Source: Proteobacteria bacterium UBA2363
Lineage (GTDB): Bacteria; Pseudomonadota; Gammaproteobacteria; Xanthomonadales; UBA2363
Reading direction: 5' to 3'
Assembly (NCBI GenBank): GCA_002344355.1
Contig: DDTN01000046.1
Location: forward strand, 62,001-126,000
Length of the DNA: 64,000 nt
Both the position numbers and the translations under genes were made by a program. Below, piece by piece: positions 27,725-35,585 of this stretch (position 1 is the stretch's first letter; every line of letters starts with the position of its first letter). The notes under the pieces were generated by a model. That model saw only the letters and a program-made list of their open reading frames with translations, did not search any database and was not told where the DNA came from.

Positions 27725-29362
27725 ATGACCACCGAACGCAAAGTCCTGTCCCTGCGCCGCAAATCCGACGGCGAACCGCTGATCCAGGAGCGCCTGCACA
27801 AGGTCCTGGCCAATGCCGGCCTGGGCTCGCGCCGCAGCCTCGAGGAGCGGATCGCCGCCGGCGAGGTCCGGGTCAACGGCGAGATCGCGCAGGTCGGCGC
27901 GCAGATCGAGAACGGCGACCGCGTCGAGCTCGACAACCGCCGCTTCGTCGCCACCCCGTGCACCCCGGACGAGACCCGGGTGTTGATGTTCAACAAGCCC
28001 GAGGGGCTGGTCACCAGCAACGACGACCCGGAGGGACGCCCGACCGTGTTCGAGAAGCTGCCGCGCCTGAAGGGCGCGCGCTGGGTCAGCGTCGGCCGGC
28101 TCGACATCAACACCACCGGCCTGCTGCTGCTGACCACCGACGGCGAGCTCGCCAACGCCCTGATGCATCCCAGCCGCGAGGTCGAGCGGGAATACGTGTG
28201 CCGCATCTTCGGGACGCTGACCGACGAGCACCTGCGGCAGATGAAGGCCGGCGTCGAACTGGAGGACGGGCCGGCCGCCTTCGACGAGGTGGTCGAGATC
28301 CACCGCGACGAGAAGCACGCCTGGCTGCGGGTCAGCCTGCGCGAGGGCCGCAATCGCGAGGTGCGCCGCCTGTTCGAGGCGCTCGGCCTCACGGTCAGCC
28401 GGCTCAAGCGCATCCGCTACGGGCTGGTCGAGCTGCCGCGCGAGCTGCGCCGGGGCCACCACCGGGCCCTGGACGCCGACCAGGTGCAGGCGCTGCGGCA
28501 CAGCGTCGGCCTGGGCGACGCGCCGCAGTCGCTGACCCTGGAGCCGGTGGTCGGGCAGCGGCGGGCGCCGGTGCGCAGCAACGAATTCCGTCCGGAGCCC
28601 CGGCAGCAGCGCGCCTGGACCGGCACCAGCCATGAGGAGGCGCGCGAACTGCGCGCCTTCGACCGGCCCCTGCTCGACGACACCCTGGGCCGGCGCGGGC
28701 GCCGCGGCAAGCCCGGCGCCAAGGCCGGCCCGGCGCGCAAGCGCGCCGGCGGCAAGCCCGCCGGCAAGGGCGGGCCGCGCCCGCAGCGCGGCCGCGCCGG
28801 CGGTGGTGGCGGCGCTGGCGGTGGCGGTGGCGGTATCGAGCGCGGCAACCGGGCGCTGCCCAACGCCGGCGCCGGCGCGGGCGCCGGCACCGGCCAGCCC
28901 CCGGCACCCGGCGCCCGCGGTCGCCGCAAGCCGCGCGCACTCACCGGACCGATGGACAGCAACGAGATGCTGTTCCGGACCTGGTATCCGGGCGAGGGCC
29001 CCGGCAACACGGCCGGTCGCCCGCCGGCCGACTTCGACGACGACATCGGCAACCGCATCGACGGCCCGTCGGGGGGACAGCGCGGCAACGGGCCGGCGCC
29101 CGGCGGCAATGCACCGGGCGCCGCCAGGAAGCGGCGCAAGCCGGCCGGCGGCCAGCGCCGCCCGCGCGAAGGCAATCTCCAGGGCGGCCCGTCCGGCGCG
29201 CCGTCGGGCAAGCCCGACAACGCCGGCAATCGCACGCCGGGCACACCGCCCGGCGAGGGCGCCGGCCGCAAGCGCCGCGGTCCGATGCGCCGCGGCCGCG
29301 GCAAGCCCGGCGGCGGTGGCGGCGGTGGCGAGAGCGGCGGCGGCGGTCCGGGCAACGGATGA
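27725..29362 (+). CDS. rluB: 23S rRNA pseudouridine synthase RluB with long disordered tail
   Basis: RluB converts U2605 (E. coli numbering) of 23S rRNA to pseudouridine. The S4 domain is at about 20-75 (ERLHKVLANAGLGSRRSLEE). The catalytic domain has Asp127 in GRLDINTTGLLLLT, MFNKPEGLVTSNDDPEGRPT and the ending LREGRNREVRRLFEALGL with SRLKRIRYG. From about residue 270 to 545 the chain is Gly/Pro/Arg/Lys-rich with RGG-like and GGG runs. A few native-looking patches (SNEMLFRTWYPGEG) interrupt it. E. coli RluB has only a short version. Position after scpB is typical. Confidence 0.95.
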   Translation: MTTERKVLSLRRKSDGEPLIQERLHKVLANAGLGSRRSLEERIAAGEVRVNGEIAQVGAQIENGDRVELDNRRFVATPCTPDETRVLMFNKPEGLVTSNDDPEGRPTVFEKLPRLKGARWVSVGRLDINTTGLLLLTTDGELANALMHPSREVEREYVCRIFGTLTDEHLRQMKAGVELEDGPAAFDEVVEIHRDEKHAWLRVSLREGRNREVRRLFEALGLTVSRLKRIRYGLVELPRELRRGHHRALDADQVQALRHSVGLGDAPQSLTLEPVVGQRRAPVRSNEFRPEPRQQRAWTGTSHEEARELRAFDRPLLDDTLGRRGRRGKPGAKAGPARKRAGGKPAGKGGPRPQRGRAGGGGGAGGGGGGIERGNRALPNAGAGAGAGTGQPPAPGARGRRKPRALTGPMDSNEMLFRTWYPGEGPGNTAGRPPADFDDDIGNRIDGPSGGQRGNGPAPGGNAPGAARKRRKPAGGQRRPREGNLQGGPSGAPSGKPDNAGNRTPGTPPGEGAGRKRRGPMRRGRGKPGGGGGGGESGGGGPGNG

Positions 29363-29859
29363 AGCCGACGGTACCGGCCAGCGGCGCCCCGGCCCGGGAC
29401 GGCCAGGCGCTGGTCGAGGCCTGGCTCGAGGCGATCTACCGGATCCGCGCCGATGCCGTCGGCGCCGCCGGCAGCCTGCGCCTGGTGCCGGGCCGGCCGG
29501 CGCCGGTGCCGGCGCCGGTGCACGGACGGGTCCATGGCCTGCTGACCGCGTTCAATCCCGGCGCCCAGCGCCTGGATGCCGCCGCGAACCTGGCGCGGGC
29601 CGCGCGGCTGCGGGTACGCCTGGCCGAACTGGACCTGACCTGGCACCCGGCGGCCAACAGCGCGGCGGACGGCGGCTGGCCCGAGCCCTCGTGCTGGCTG
29701 CCCGACGTCGACGCCGGGCTGCTCGACGCGCTCGCCCGCGAGTTCGGCCAGGCCGCTACGGTCTGCGTGGGCGCCGACGGCATCGCCCGGTTGCGCCTGT
29801 ACCGCGACGACTGGCACGCGCTGCTGGGCGAGGACCCTCGCTGGCAGTGGCCGCGATGA
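29359..29859 (+). CDS. DUF3293-family protein
   Basis: A 166-residue soluble protein of unknown function. Matches to the family pattern include HGLLTAFNPGAQRLDAAANLARAARLR, WPEPSCWLPDVDAGLLDALAREFGQ and ARLRLY near the end. It overlaps rluB and ccmA by 4 bases each, so it bridges ribosome modification and cytochrome c maturation genes in one transcript; this says little about its role. Confidence 0.75.
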   Translation: MKPTVPASGAPARDGQALVEAWLEAIYRIRADAVGAAGSLRLVPGRPAPVPAPVHGRVHGLLTAFNPGAQRLDAAANLARAARLRVRLAELDLTWHPAANSAADGGWPEPSCWLPDVDAGLLDALAREFGQAATVCVGADGIARLRLYRDDWHALLGEDPRWQWPR

Positions 29860-30503
29860 ACGATCCGGCCCTGCATGCCGCGCCCCTGCCGGCGCTGCTG
29901 GCGATCCGCGCGCTGGCCTTCGGCTATGCCGGCGACCCGCTGTTCCAGGGGCTGACCCTGGCGCTGCGGCCCGGCCAGGCGCTCGTGCTCAACGGCGGCA
30001 ACGGCAGCGGCAAGAGCACCCTGCTGCGCCTGCTGGCCGGCCTGCTGGACCCCGACGAGGGCGGCGTCGAACGCGCCGTCGAGGCCGATGGCGAACCGGT
30101 GGCGCTGGCCTGGCTGGGCCATGCCCTGGGCCTCAAACCGGCACTCACGGTGGCCGAGAACCTCGCCTTCGGTGCCTGCCTTTACCCGCGCCGGGGGCGC
30201 ATGGGGCGCGACCCGGCGCTGGCCGCGGTCGGCCTGGACGGCTTCGCCGCGGTGCCGGTGCGCGAGCTCTCCGCCGGCCAGCGCAAGCGGGTGGCGCTGG
30301 CGCGCCTGCTGCTGGTCGACGCTCCGGTGTGGCTGCTGGACGAGCCCTATGCCAACCTGGATCCGGAGGGCTGCCGCCTGGTCGATCGCCTGGTCGACCA
30401 TCAGTTGCGCGGCGGCGGCGCCGTGGTCCTGAGCGTGCATCGCGCCGGCCAGGCCGGGTTCGCCGGCCCCCGCCAGGTGCTCGACCTGCAGGGGGCGGCG
30501 TGA
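29856..30503 (+). CDS. ccmA: Heme exporter ATP-binding protein CcmA
   Basis: CcmA is the ATPase of the CcmABCD complex that releases holo-CcmE. The 215-residue protein has Walker A NGGNGSGKST, signature ELSAGQRKRVALARLLL and Walker B VWLLDEPYANLD with the Tyr typical of CcmA. The ATG overlaps the previous stop (ATGA) and its own TGA shares a base with the ccmB ATG. Confidence 0.95.
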   Translation: MNDPALHAAPLPALLAIRALAFGYAGDPLFQGLTLALRPGQALVLNGGNGSGKSTLLRLLAGLLDPDEGGVERAVEADGEPVALAWLGHALGLKPALTVAENLAFGACLYPRRGRMGRDPALAAVGLDGFAAVPVRELSAGQRKRVALARLLLVDAPVWLLDEPYANLDPEGCRLVDRLVDHQLRGGGAVVLSVHRAGQAGFAGPRQVLDLQGAA

Positions 30504-31168
30504 TGCGGGCCCTGTTCGCGCTGTTGCTGCGCGACCTCCGGCTGGCGTCCAGGCGCCGCTTCGACCTGCTGCAGCCGCTGTTCTTCGCGCTGCTGGTCTG
30601 CCTTCTGGTGGCGCTGGCGGTCGGCCCGGAACCGGCGCTGCTGGCGCGCCTGGCGCCGGCGGTCAACTGGATCGCCCTGCTGCTGGCCCTGCTGCTGGCG
30701 CTGGACACGCTGTTCCGACCGGACGCCGAGGACGGCAGCCTCGAACAGATGATGGTGGCGCCGGCGCCCCTGCCGGTGCTGGCCGTCGCCCGGGTCACCG
30801 CCTTCTGGGCGACCGCCGCCCTGCCGCTGATCCTGGCGGCACCGCTGTTCGCCGTGATGCTGCGGCTGCCGGCGACCGACCTGCCGCTGCTGATGCTCAC
30901 CCAGCTGCTGGCGACCCCGACCCTGGCCTGGATCGGCGCGATCTGCGCCGCCCTGACCGTGCATGCCGGTCGCGGTGGCGCGCTGCTGGCGCTGCTGCTG
31001 CTGCCGCTGGCGGTGCCGGTCCTGATCCTGGCGGTAGGCACCCTCGACGCCGGCCGTCAGGGCCTGCCGGTGCTGCCGCCGCTGCTGCTGCTCGGCGCCG
31101 GGCTGGTCGCCGCGTGCTCGGCCGGTCCCTTCGTCTGCGCCGCCGCGTTGCGCCTGGGGCTGCGATGA
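30503..31168 (+). CDS. ccmB: Heme exporter membrane protein CcmB
   Basis: A 221-residue inner-membrane partner of CcmA with six hydrophobic segments. The family motif LFRPDAEDGSLEQMMVAP lies after the second segment, followed by KxTAFW-like VARVTAFWATAALPLILAAP. It starts in a TGATG overlap with ccmA. A 97-base gap with its own regulatory site separates it from ccmC. Confidence 0.95.
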   Translation: MRALFALLLRDLRLASRRRFDLLQPLFFALLVCLLVALAVGPEPALLARLAPAVNWIALLLALLLALDTLFRPDAEDGSLEQMMVAPAPLPVLAVARVTAFWATAALPLILAAPLFAVMLRLPATDLPLLMLTQLLATPTLAWIGAICAALTVHAGRGGALLALLLLPLAVPVLILAVGTLDAGRQGLPVLPPLLLLGAGLVAACSAGPFVCAAALRLGLR

Positions 31169-31189
31169 CCCCGCCGGCCCGGCCCAGCC

Positions 31190-31232
31190 TTGACCTTCGT
31201 CAAACCGGCGTCGACGCGCGCCGTGCGATCAT
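31190..31232 (+). promoter_or_regulatory. Candidate FNR/Anr-type operator and promoter before ccmC
   Basis: TTGACCTTCGTCAA (31190-31203) is a perfect TTGAC-N4-GTCAA palindrome of the CRP/FNR class; the FNR consensus is TTGAT-N4-ATCAA. A GATCAT hexamer at 31227-31232 places a start near 31238-31239, so the palindrome is centred at about -41.5, the class II activator position. It lies in the only real gap of the ccm cluster, 62 bases before the ccmC ATG. Confidence 0.5.
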
Positions 31233-31265
31233 TGCCCCGGGCCTTCCCGCCTGCCTGCCGTCGCC

Positions 31266-32018
31266 ATGAAACTGCCGCTCTGGTTCCACCGCCTCGGCTC
31301 GCCGCCGACCTTCTACGCCTTCGCCGCCCGGCTGCAGCCCTGGTGCTACGGACTGGCCGCGGCGCTTGCCGTCTACGGCCTGTACGCCGGCCTGGTGCTG
31401 GCGCCGCCCGACTACCAGCAGGGCGACAGCTTCCGGATCATCTACGTGCACGTGCCGGCCGCGTGGATGTCGATGGCGGTGTTCGTGTTCATGGCGGTCG
31501 CCGCCTTCGTCGCCCTGGTCTGGCGCATGAAGCTGGCCGAAACCCTGGTGTTGACCGCCGCCCCGACCGGCGCCGCCTTCACCCTGATCACCCTGGTCAC
31601 CGGCTCGATCTGGGGACGGCCGATGTGGGGCACCTGGTGGGACTGGGACCCGCGACTGACCTCCGAGCTGGTCCTGTTCTTCCTCTACCTGGGCGTGATC
31701 GCGCTGGCGCAGGCCTTCGAGGACCGGCGGGCCGGCCGCCGCGCCGCCTGCCTGCTGGCCCTGGTCGGCGTGGTCAACGTGCCGGTGGTGCATTTCGCCG
31801 TGACCTGGTGGAACTCCCTGCACCAGGGTCCCACCGTGCGCATGTTCGGCGAGTCCTCGATCCATCCGTCGATGCTCTGGCCGCTGCTGGCTATGGCCGT
31901 GGCCAGCAAGCTGTACTTCGCCGGCAGCCTGTTCGCCCGGACCCGCGTCGCCCTGCTCGAGCAGGAAGCCGGCAGCGCCTGGGTGCGCCGGGAACTGGAG
32001 GCGCGCGGCCATGTCTGA
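31266..32018 (+). CDS. ccmC: Heme-handling protein CcmC
   Basis: CcmC loads heme onto CcmE in the inner membrane. The 250-residue protein has six membrane segments and the tryptophan-rich WGRPMWGTWWDWDPRLTSEL signature, flanked by conserved His residues (YVHVPAAWMS and NSLHQG). It overlaps ccmD by 8 bases. The start is an ATG after TCGCC with a weak ribosome-binding site. Confidence 0.96.
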   Translation: MKLPLWFHRLGSPPTFYAFAARLQPWCYGLAAALAVYGLYAGLVLAPPDYQQGDSFRIIYVHVPAAWMSMAVFVFMAVAAFVALVWRMKLAETLVLTAAPTGAAFTLITLVTGSIWGRPMWGTWWDWDPRLTSELVLFFLYLGVIALAQAFEDRRAGRRAACLLALVGVVNVPVVHFAVTWWNSLHQGPTVRMFGESSIHPSMLWPLLAMAVASKLYFAGSLFARTRVALLEQEAGSAWVRRELEARGHV

Positions 32019-32187
32019 GTTCCTCGCCATGGGCGGCTACGGCGCCTACGTCTGGAGCGCCTACGCCGTCACCGCGGTGGTGCTCGCCTGGGACGCCAGC
32101 GCACCGCTCCGCCAGCGTCGCGCCCTGCGCCGACGCCAGCCCCGTCGGCCGCCGCCGACGCCCAACAACCCGACGACGACGCCATGA
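32011..32187 (+). CDS. ccmD: Small membrane protein CcmD
   Basis: A 58-residue single-span protein that joins CcmABC and is needed to release holo-CcmE. Sequence: MSEFLAMGGYGAYVWSAYAV leads into a short hydrophobic segment, then a basic stretch (LRQRRALRRRQPRR) typical of CcmD, and a Pro/Thr-rich end. It starts 8 bases inside ccmC and its stop overlaps the ccmE ATG, which settles the frame. Confidence 0.92.
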   Translation: MSEFLAMGGYGAYVWSAYAVTAVVLAWDASAPLRQRRALRRRQPRRPPPTPNNPTTTP

Positions 32188-32636
32188 GTCCCAAGCAGAA
32201 GCGCCGCCTGCTCGCCATCTCCCTGATCGTGCTGGGTGCCGGCACCGCCACCGCGCTGGCCCTGTACGCGCTGAGCGGCAACGTCAGCTACCTGTACAGC
32301 CCGACCGCGGTGCGCGACGAGGGGCTGGAACCGGGCGCCCGCTTCCGCCTCGGTGGCGTGGTGCTCGAGGAAAGCATCCAGCGCCAGGGCGGCCTGAAAG
32401 TCGGCTTCACCGTCACCGACCGGGTCAACGAGCATGCCGTGTTCTACGAGGGCATCCTGCCCGACCTGTTCCGCGAGGGCCAGAGCGTGATCGCCCACGG
32501 CCGGCTTCGCGAGGACGGCGTGTTCGAGGCCGACAAGGTGCTGGCCAAGCACGACGAGACCTACATGCCCAAGGAAGTGATGGACGCGATGGAACGGGCG
32601 CGCGGCGACGGCGCCTCGCCCGCCAAGGCCTACTGA
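32184..32636 (+). CDS. ccmE: Cytochrome c-type heme chaperone CcmE
   Basis: CcmE binds heme covalently in the periplasm and passes it to CcmF. The 150-residue protein has one N-terminal anchor (LLAISLIVLGAGTATALALY), an OB-fold domain and the heme-attachment His123 with Tyr127 in LAKHDETYMP. Overlap with ccmD supports the start. Confidence 0.96.
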   Translation: MSPKQKRRLLAISLIVLGAGTATALALYALSGNVSYLYSPTAVRDEGLEPGARFRLGGVVLEESIQRQGGLKVGFTVTDRVNEHAVFYEGILPDLFREGQSVIAHGRLREDGVFEADKVLAKHDETYMPKEVMDAMERARGDGASPAKAY

Positions 32637-32665
32637 CCCTCCCCCACCCGCACCCGGCGATCCCC

Positions 32666-34603
32666 ATGCTTCCCGAACTCGGCCACTTCGCGCTCATCCT
32701 CGCCCTGCTGCTCAGCGCCGTGCAGGCGCTGCCGCTGCTCGCCTCCGCGATCGGCCGGCCGGCCTGGCGGGCGGTCGCGGCACCGGCCGCGGTCGGCCAG
32801 TTCGTGTTCGTGGCGCTCGCCTTCGGCGTGCTGACCTGGGCCTTCGTGGTCCAGGACTTCTCGGTGGCCTACGTCGCCCAGAACTCCAACGTCGACCTGC
32901 CCTGGTACTACCGGTTCTCCGCGGTCTGGGGCGCGCACGAGGGATCGCTGGTGCTGTGGGCCCTGATCCTGGCCGGCTGGACCCTGGCCGTGGCGATGCT
33001 CGGCGGCCACCTGCCGGAGCGCTTCGCCGCCCACGTGCTGGCGGTGATGGGCCTGGTCAGCATCGGCTTCCTGAGCTTCACCCTGTTCACGTCCAACCCG
33101 TTCACCCGGCTGCTGCCGGCGCCGCCCGACGGCGTCGACCTGAACCCGCTGCTGCAGGATTTCGGGCTCATCGTGCATCCGCCGATGCTGTACGCCGGCT
33201 ACGTGGGTTTCGCGGTCGCCTTCGCGTTCGCCATCGCCGCCCTGCTCGAGGGCCGGCTGGAGCGGCAGTGGGTGCGCTGGGCGCGGCCGTGGACCAACGT
33301 CGCCTGGGCGTTCCTGACCCTGGGCATCGCACTGGGCTCCTGGTGGGCCTATTACGAACTGGGCTGGGGCGGCTGGTGGTTCTGGGACCCGGTCGAGAAC
33401 GCCTCGTTCATGCCCTGGCTGGTCGGCACCGCGCTGATCCACTCCCAGGCGGTCACCGAGAAGCGCGGCAGCTTCATGGCCTGGACGCTGCTGCTGTCGA
33501 TCGCCGCGTTCTCGCTCAGCCTGCTCGGCACCTTCCTGGTGCGTTCGGGCGTGCTGACCAGCGTGCACGCCTTCGCCAGCGACCCCGAGCGCGGCATGTT
33601 CATCCTGATGTTCCTGGGCCTCACGATCGGCGCATCGCTGCTGCTGTACGCCGTGCGCGCGCCCAAGATCGCCGCCGGCGAACCGTTCGCGGCCAATTCG
33701 CGCGAGACCCTGCTTCTGCTCAACAACCTGTTCATGGCGGTCGCCTGCGCCATGGTCCTGCTCGGCACCCTGGCGCCGCTGGCCCTGGACGCGGTCACCG
33801 GCGACAAGATCTCGGTCGGTCCGCCCTATTTCGGCCTGCTGTTCACCCTGCTGATGATCCCGATCGTGCTGCTGCTGCCGTTCGGACCGGTCAGCCGCTG
33901 GCGTGCCGAACAGGCCTCGACCCAGGCCCGGCTGCTGTGGCCGGCCGCCGTGTTCGCCATTCTGGCGGCGCTGCTCGCCCTGGCCGTGTCCGGCGTACCG
34001 CTGGTCGCCGCCGCCGGCATCCTAGGCGGCGCCTGGGTGGTGGCCGGCACCCTCGCCTTCGTCCTGGCGCGGCTGCGCGACCGCCGCGCGTTCACCCGCG
34101 AGATGATCGGCATGGTGATCGCCCACGTCGGCGTCGGCCTGTTCGTGATCGGCGTGCTGGTCACCGAGTCGACCAGCATCGAGCGCGACGTCGCGCTGTC
34201 GCCCGGCGAGTCGATCGAGGTCGCCGGCTACCAGTTCCGCTTCGACGGCAGCGCCCACCGCGACGGCCCCAACTTCGGCGGCGAGTACGGCACCGTCACC
34301 GTGCTGCGCGGCGACCGCGAGCTCACCGTGCTGCGGCCCGAGAAGCGCAGCTACCGGGGCGGCCAGGTGATGACCGAGGCGGCGATCGACCCCGGCCTGT
34401 TCCGCGACCTGTACGTCGCCCTGGGCGAGCCGGTCGACGAGGCCGGCGGCTGGGCGCTGCGGGTCTACCACAAGCCGTTCATCCGCTGGATCTGGCTGGG
34501 TTCGCTGCTGATGATGCTCGGCGGCCTGTGGGCCGCGGCGGATGCCCGCTACGCGCGCCGCCAGGCGACGGTGCCTGCCGCCGCCGGCAAGGTCGCGGCA
34601 TGA
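32666..34603 (+). CDS. ccmF: Heme lyase subunit CcmF
   Basis: CcmF is the large channel-like subunit that attaches heme to apocytochrome c. The 645-residue protein has many membrane segments, the WWD motif region GWGGWWFWDPVENASFMPWL and conserved histidines (LIVHPPMLYAGYVG, TALIHSQAVTEKRG). The start is the ATG of MLPELGHFAL; the longer open frame upstream overlaps ccmC-E in another frame and is not coding. The stop overlaps ccmG. Confidence 0.97.
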   Translation: MLPELGHFALILALLLSAVQALPLLASAIGRPAWRAVAAPAAVGQFVFVALAFGVLTWAFVVQDFSVAYVAQNSNVDLPWYYRFSAVWGAHEGSLVLWALILAGWTLAVAMLGGHLPERFAAHVLAVMGLVSIGFLSFTLFTSNPFTRLLPAPPDGVDLNPLLQDFGLIVHPPMLYAGYVGFAVAFAFAIAALLEGRLERQWVRWARPWTNVAWAFLTLGIALGSWWAYYELGWGGWWFWDPVENASFMPWLVGTALIHSQAVTEKRGSFMAWTLLLSIAAFSLSLLGTFLVRSGVLTSVHAFASDPERGMFILMFLGLTIGASLLLYAVRAPKIAAGEPFAANSRETLLLLNNLFMAVACAMVLLGTLAPLALDAVTGDKISVGPPYFGLLFTLLMIPIVLLLPFGPVSRWRAEQASTQARLLWPAAVFAILAALLALAVSGVPLVAAAGILGGAWVVAGTLAFVLARLRDRRAFTREMIGMVIAHVGVGLFVIGVLVTESTSIERDVALSPGESIEVAGYQFRFDGSAHRDGPNFGGEYGTVTVLRGDRELTVLRPEKRSYRGGQVMTEAAIDPGLFRDLYVALGEPVDEAGGWALRVYHKPFIRWIWLGSLLMMLGGLWAAADARYARRQATVPAAAGKVAA

Positions 34604-35148
34604 TCGCGCGCCTGCTGCCGCTGGCCGCCTTCCTGGGCCTGGTCGTTCTGCTGTTCGCGGGCATCCGGCTGAGCGAGGAACGGCCGCCCGACCGCCTGCC
34701 TTCGGTGCTGATCGGCAAGCCGGCGCCGTCGTTCACCCTGCCCGGCCTGCGCGAGGGCGAGGCCGAGGTCAGCAGCAGCGCCTTCCTTGGCCGCCCGTGG
34801 CTGCTCAACGTCTGGGCGAGCTGGTGCGCCGGCTGCCGCGTCGAACACCCGCTGGTCGAGCGCTTGGGCCAGCGCCGCGACATCGCCCTGGTCGGCCTGA
34901 ACTGGAAGGACGAGCGTGCCGACGCGCTGCGCTGGCTGGCGCAGTTCGGCGACCCCTACCACGCGATCGCCGCCGACCCCGACAACCGCGTCGCCCTGCA
35001 CTACGGCGTCTACGGCGCCCCGGAGACCTTCGTGATCGATGCCGCAGGCGTGATCCGCCACAAGTTCGTCGGGCCGCTGACCGAGCAGGACCTGCAGCGC
35101 ACCCTGCTGCCCCTGCTCGCCCAGCTGCTCGCCGAGGCCGGCTCGTGA
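34600..35148 (+). CDS. ccmG: Thiol:disulfide oxidoreductase CcmG (DsbE)
   Basis: CcmG keeps apocytochrome and CcmH thiols reduced in the periplasm. The 182-residue protein has an N-terminal anchor and a thioredoxin fold with active site Cys76-Ala-Gly-Cys79 in WASWCAGCRVEHP and the cis-Pro loop GVYGAPETFVID. Here the motif is CAGC; CPTC is usual in E. coli. It overlaps ccmF and ccmH by 4 bases each. Confidence 0.95.
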   Translation: MIARLLPLAAFLGLVVLLFAGIRLSEERPPDRLPSVLIGKPAPSFTLPGLREGEAEVSSSAFLGRPWLLNVWASWCAGCRVEHPLVERLGQRRDIALVGLNWKDERADALRWLAQFGDPYHAIAADPDNRVALHYGVYGAPETFVIDAAGVIRHKFVGPLTEQDLQRTLLPLLAQLLAEAGS

Positions 35149-35585
35149 GCGCGCCGCGCAGGGTGCTCGCGGCGCTGGCGCTGGCCATCGCCGGCCTGGC
35201 CGCCGCCGCGGTCGACCCGTTGCCGTTCGCCGACGAGACCGAGCGCGCCCGCTTCAATGCCCTGGCCGCCGAGCTGCGCTGCATGGTCTGCCAGAACCAG
35301 AGCCTGGCCGACTCCGACGCGCCGCTGGCGCGCGACCTGCGCCGGGAACTGTTCGAACTGATCCGCGACGGTCGCAGCGACACCGAGGTCAAGGCCTTCC
35401 TGACCGAGCGCTACGGCGATTTCGTGCTGTACCGTCCGCCGCTGGACCGGCGCACCTGGTGGATCTGGTTCGGGCCGGCCCTGCTGGTGCTGGCCGGCCT
35501 CGCCACGGTCGTCGTGATCGTGCGCCGGCGCCGCGCAGGCGCTGGCGCCGCCCCGCTTGAACCTGCCAAGGACGAGGAATGGTGA
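35145..35585 (+). CDS. ccmH: Cytochrome c maturation protein CcmH (CcmL domain)
   Basis: This protein reduces apocytochrome c and joins CcmF and CcmI. The 146 residues consist of a signal peptide, the redox motif RCMVCQNQSLADSDA (Cys46, Cys49), helices ending YGDFVLYRPPLDRRTWWIWFGP and a C-terminal membrane anchor. The GTG start overlaps the ccmG stop. It is the separate N-terminal half of the E. coli CcmH fusion; the other half is ccmI next door. Confidence 0.95.
   Translation: MSAPRRVLAALALAIAGLAAAAVDPLPFADETERARFNALAAELRCMVCQNQSLADSDAPLARDLRRELFELIRDGRSDTEVKAFLTERYGDFVLYRPPLDRRTWWIWFGPALLVLAGLATVVVIVRRRRAGAGAAPLEPAKDEEW

Noticed and set aside
28800..29350. Gly/Arg repeats as a separate mobile or satellite element
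   Set aside because: They are in the rluB frame and code for its low-complexity tail.
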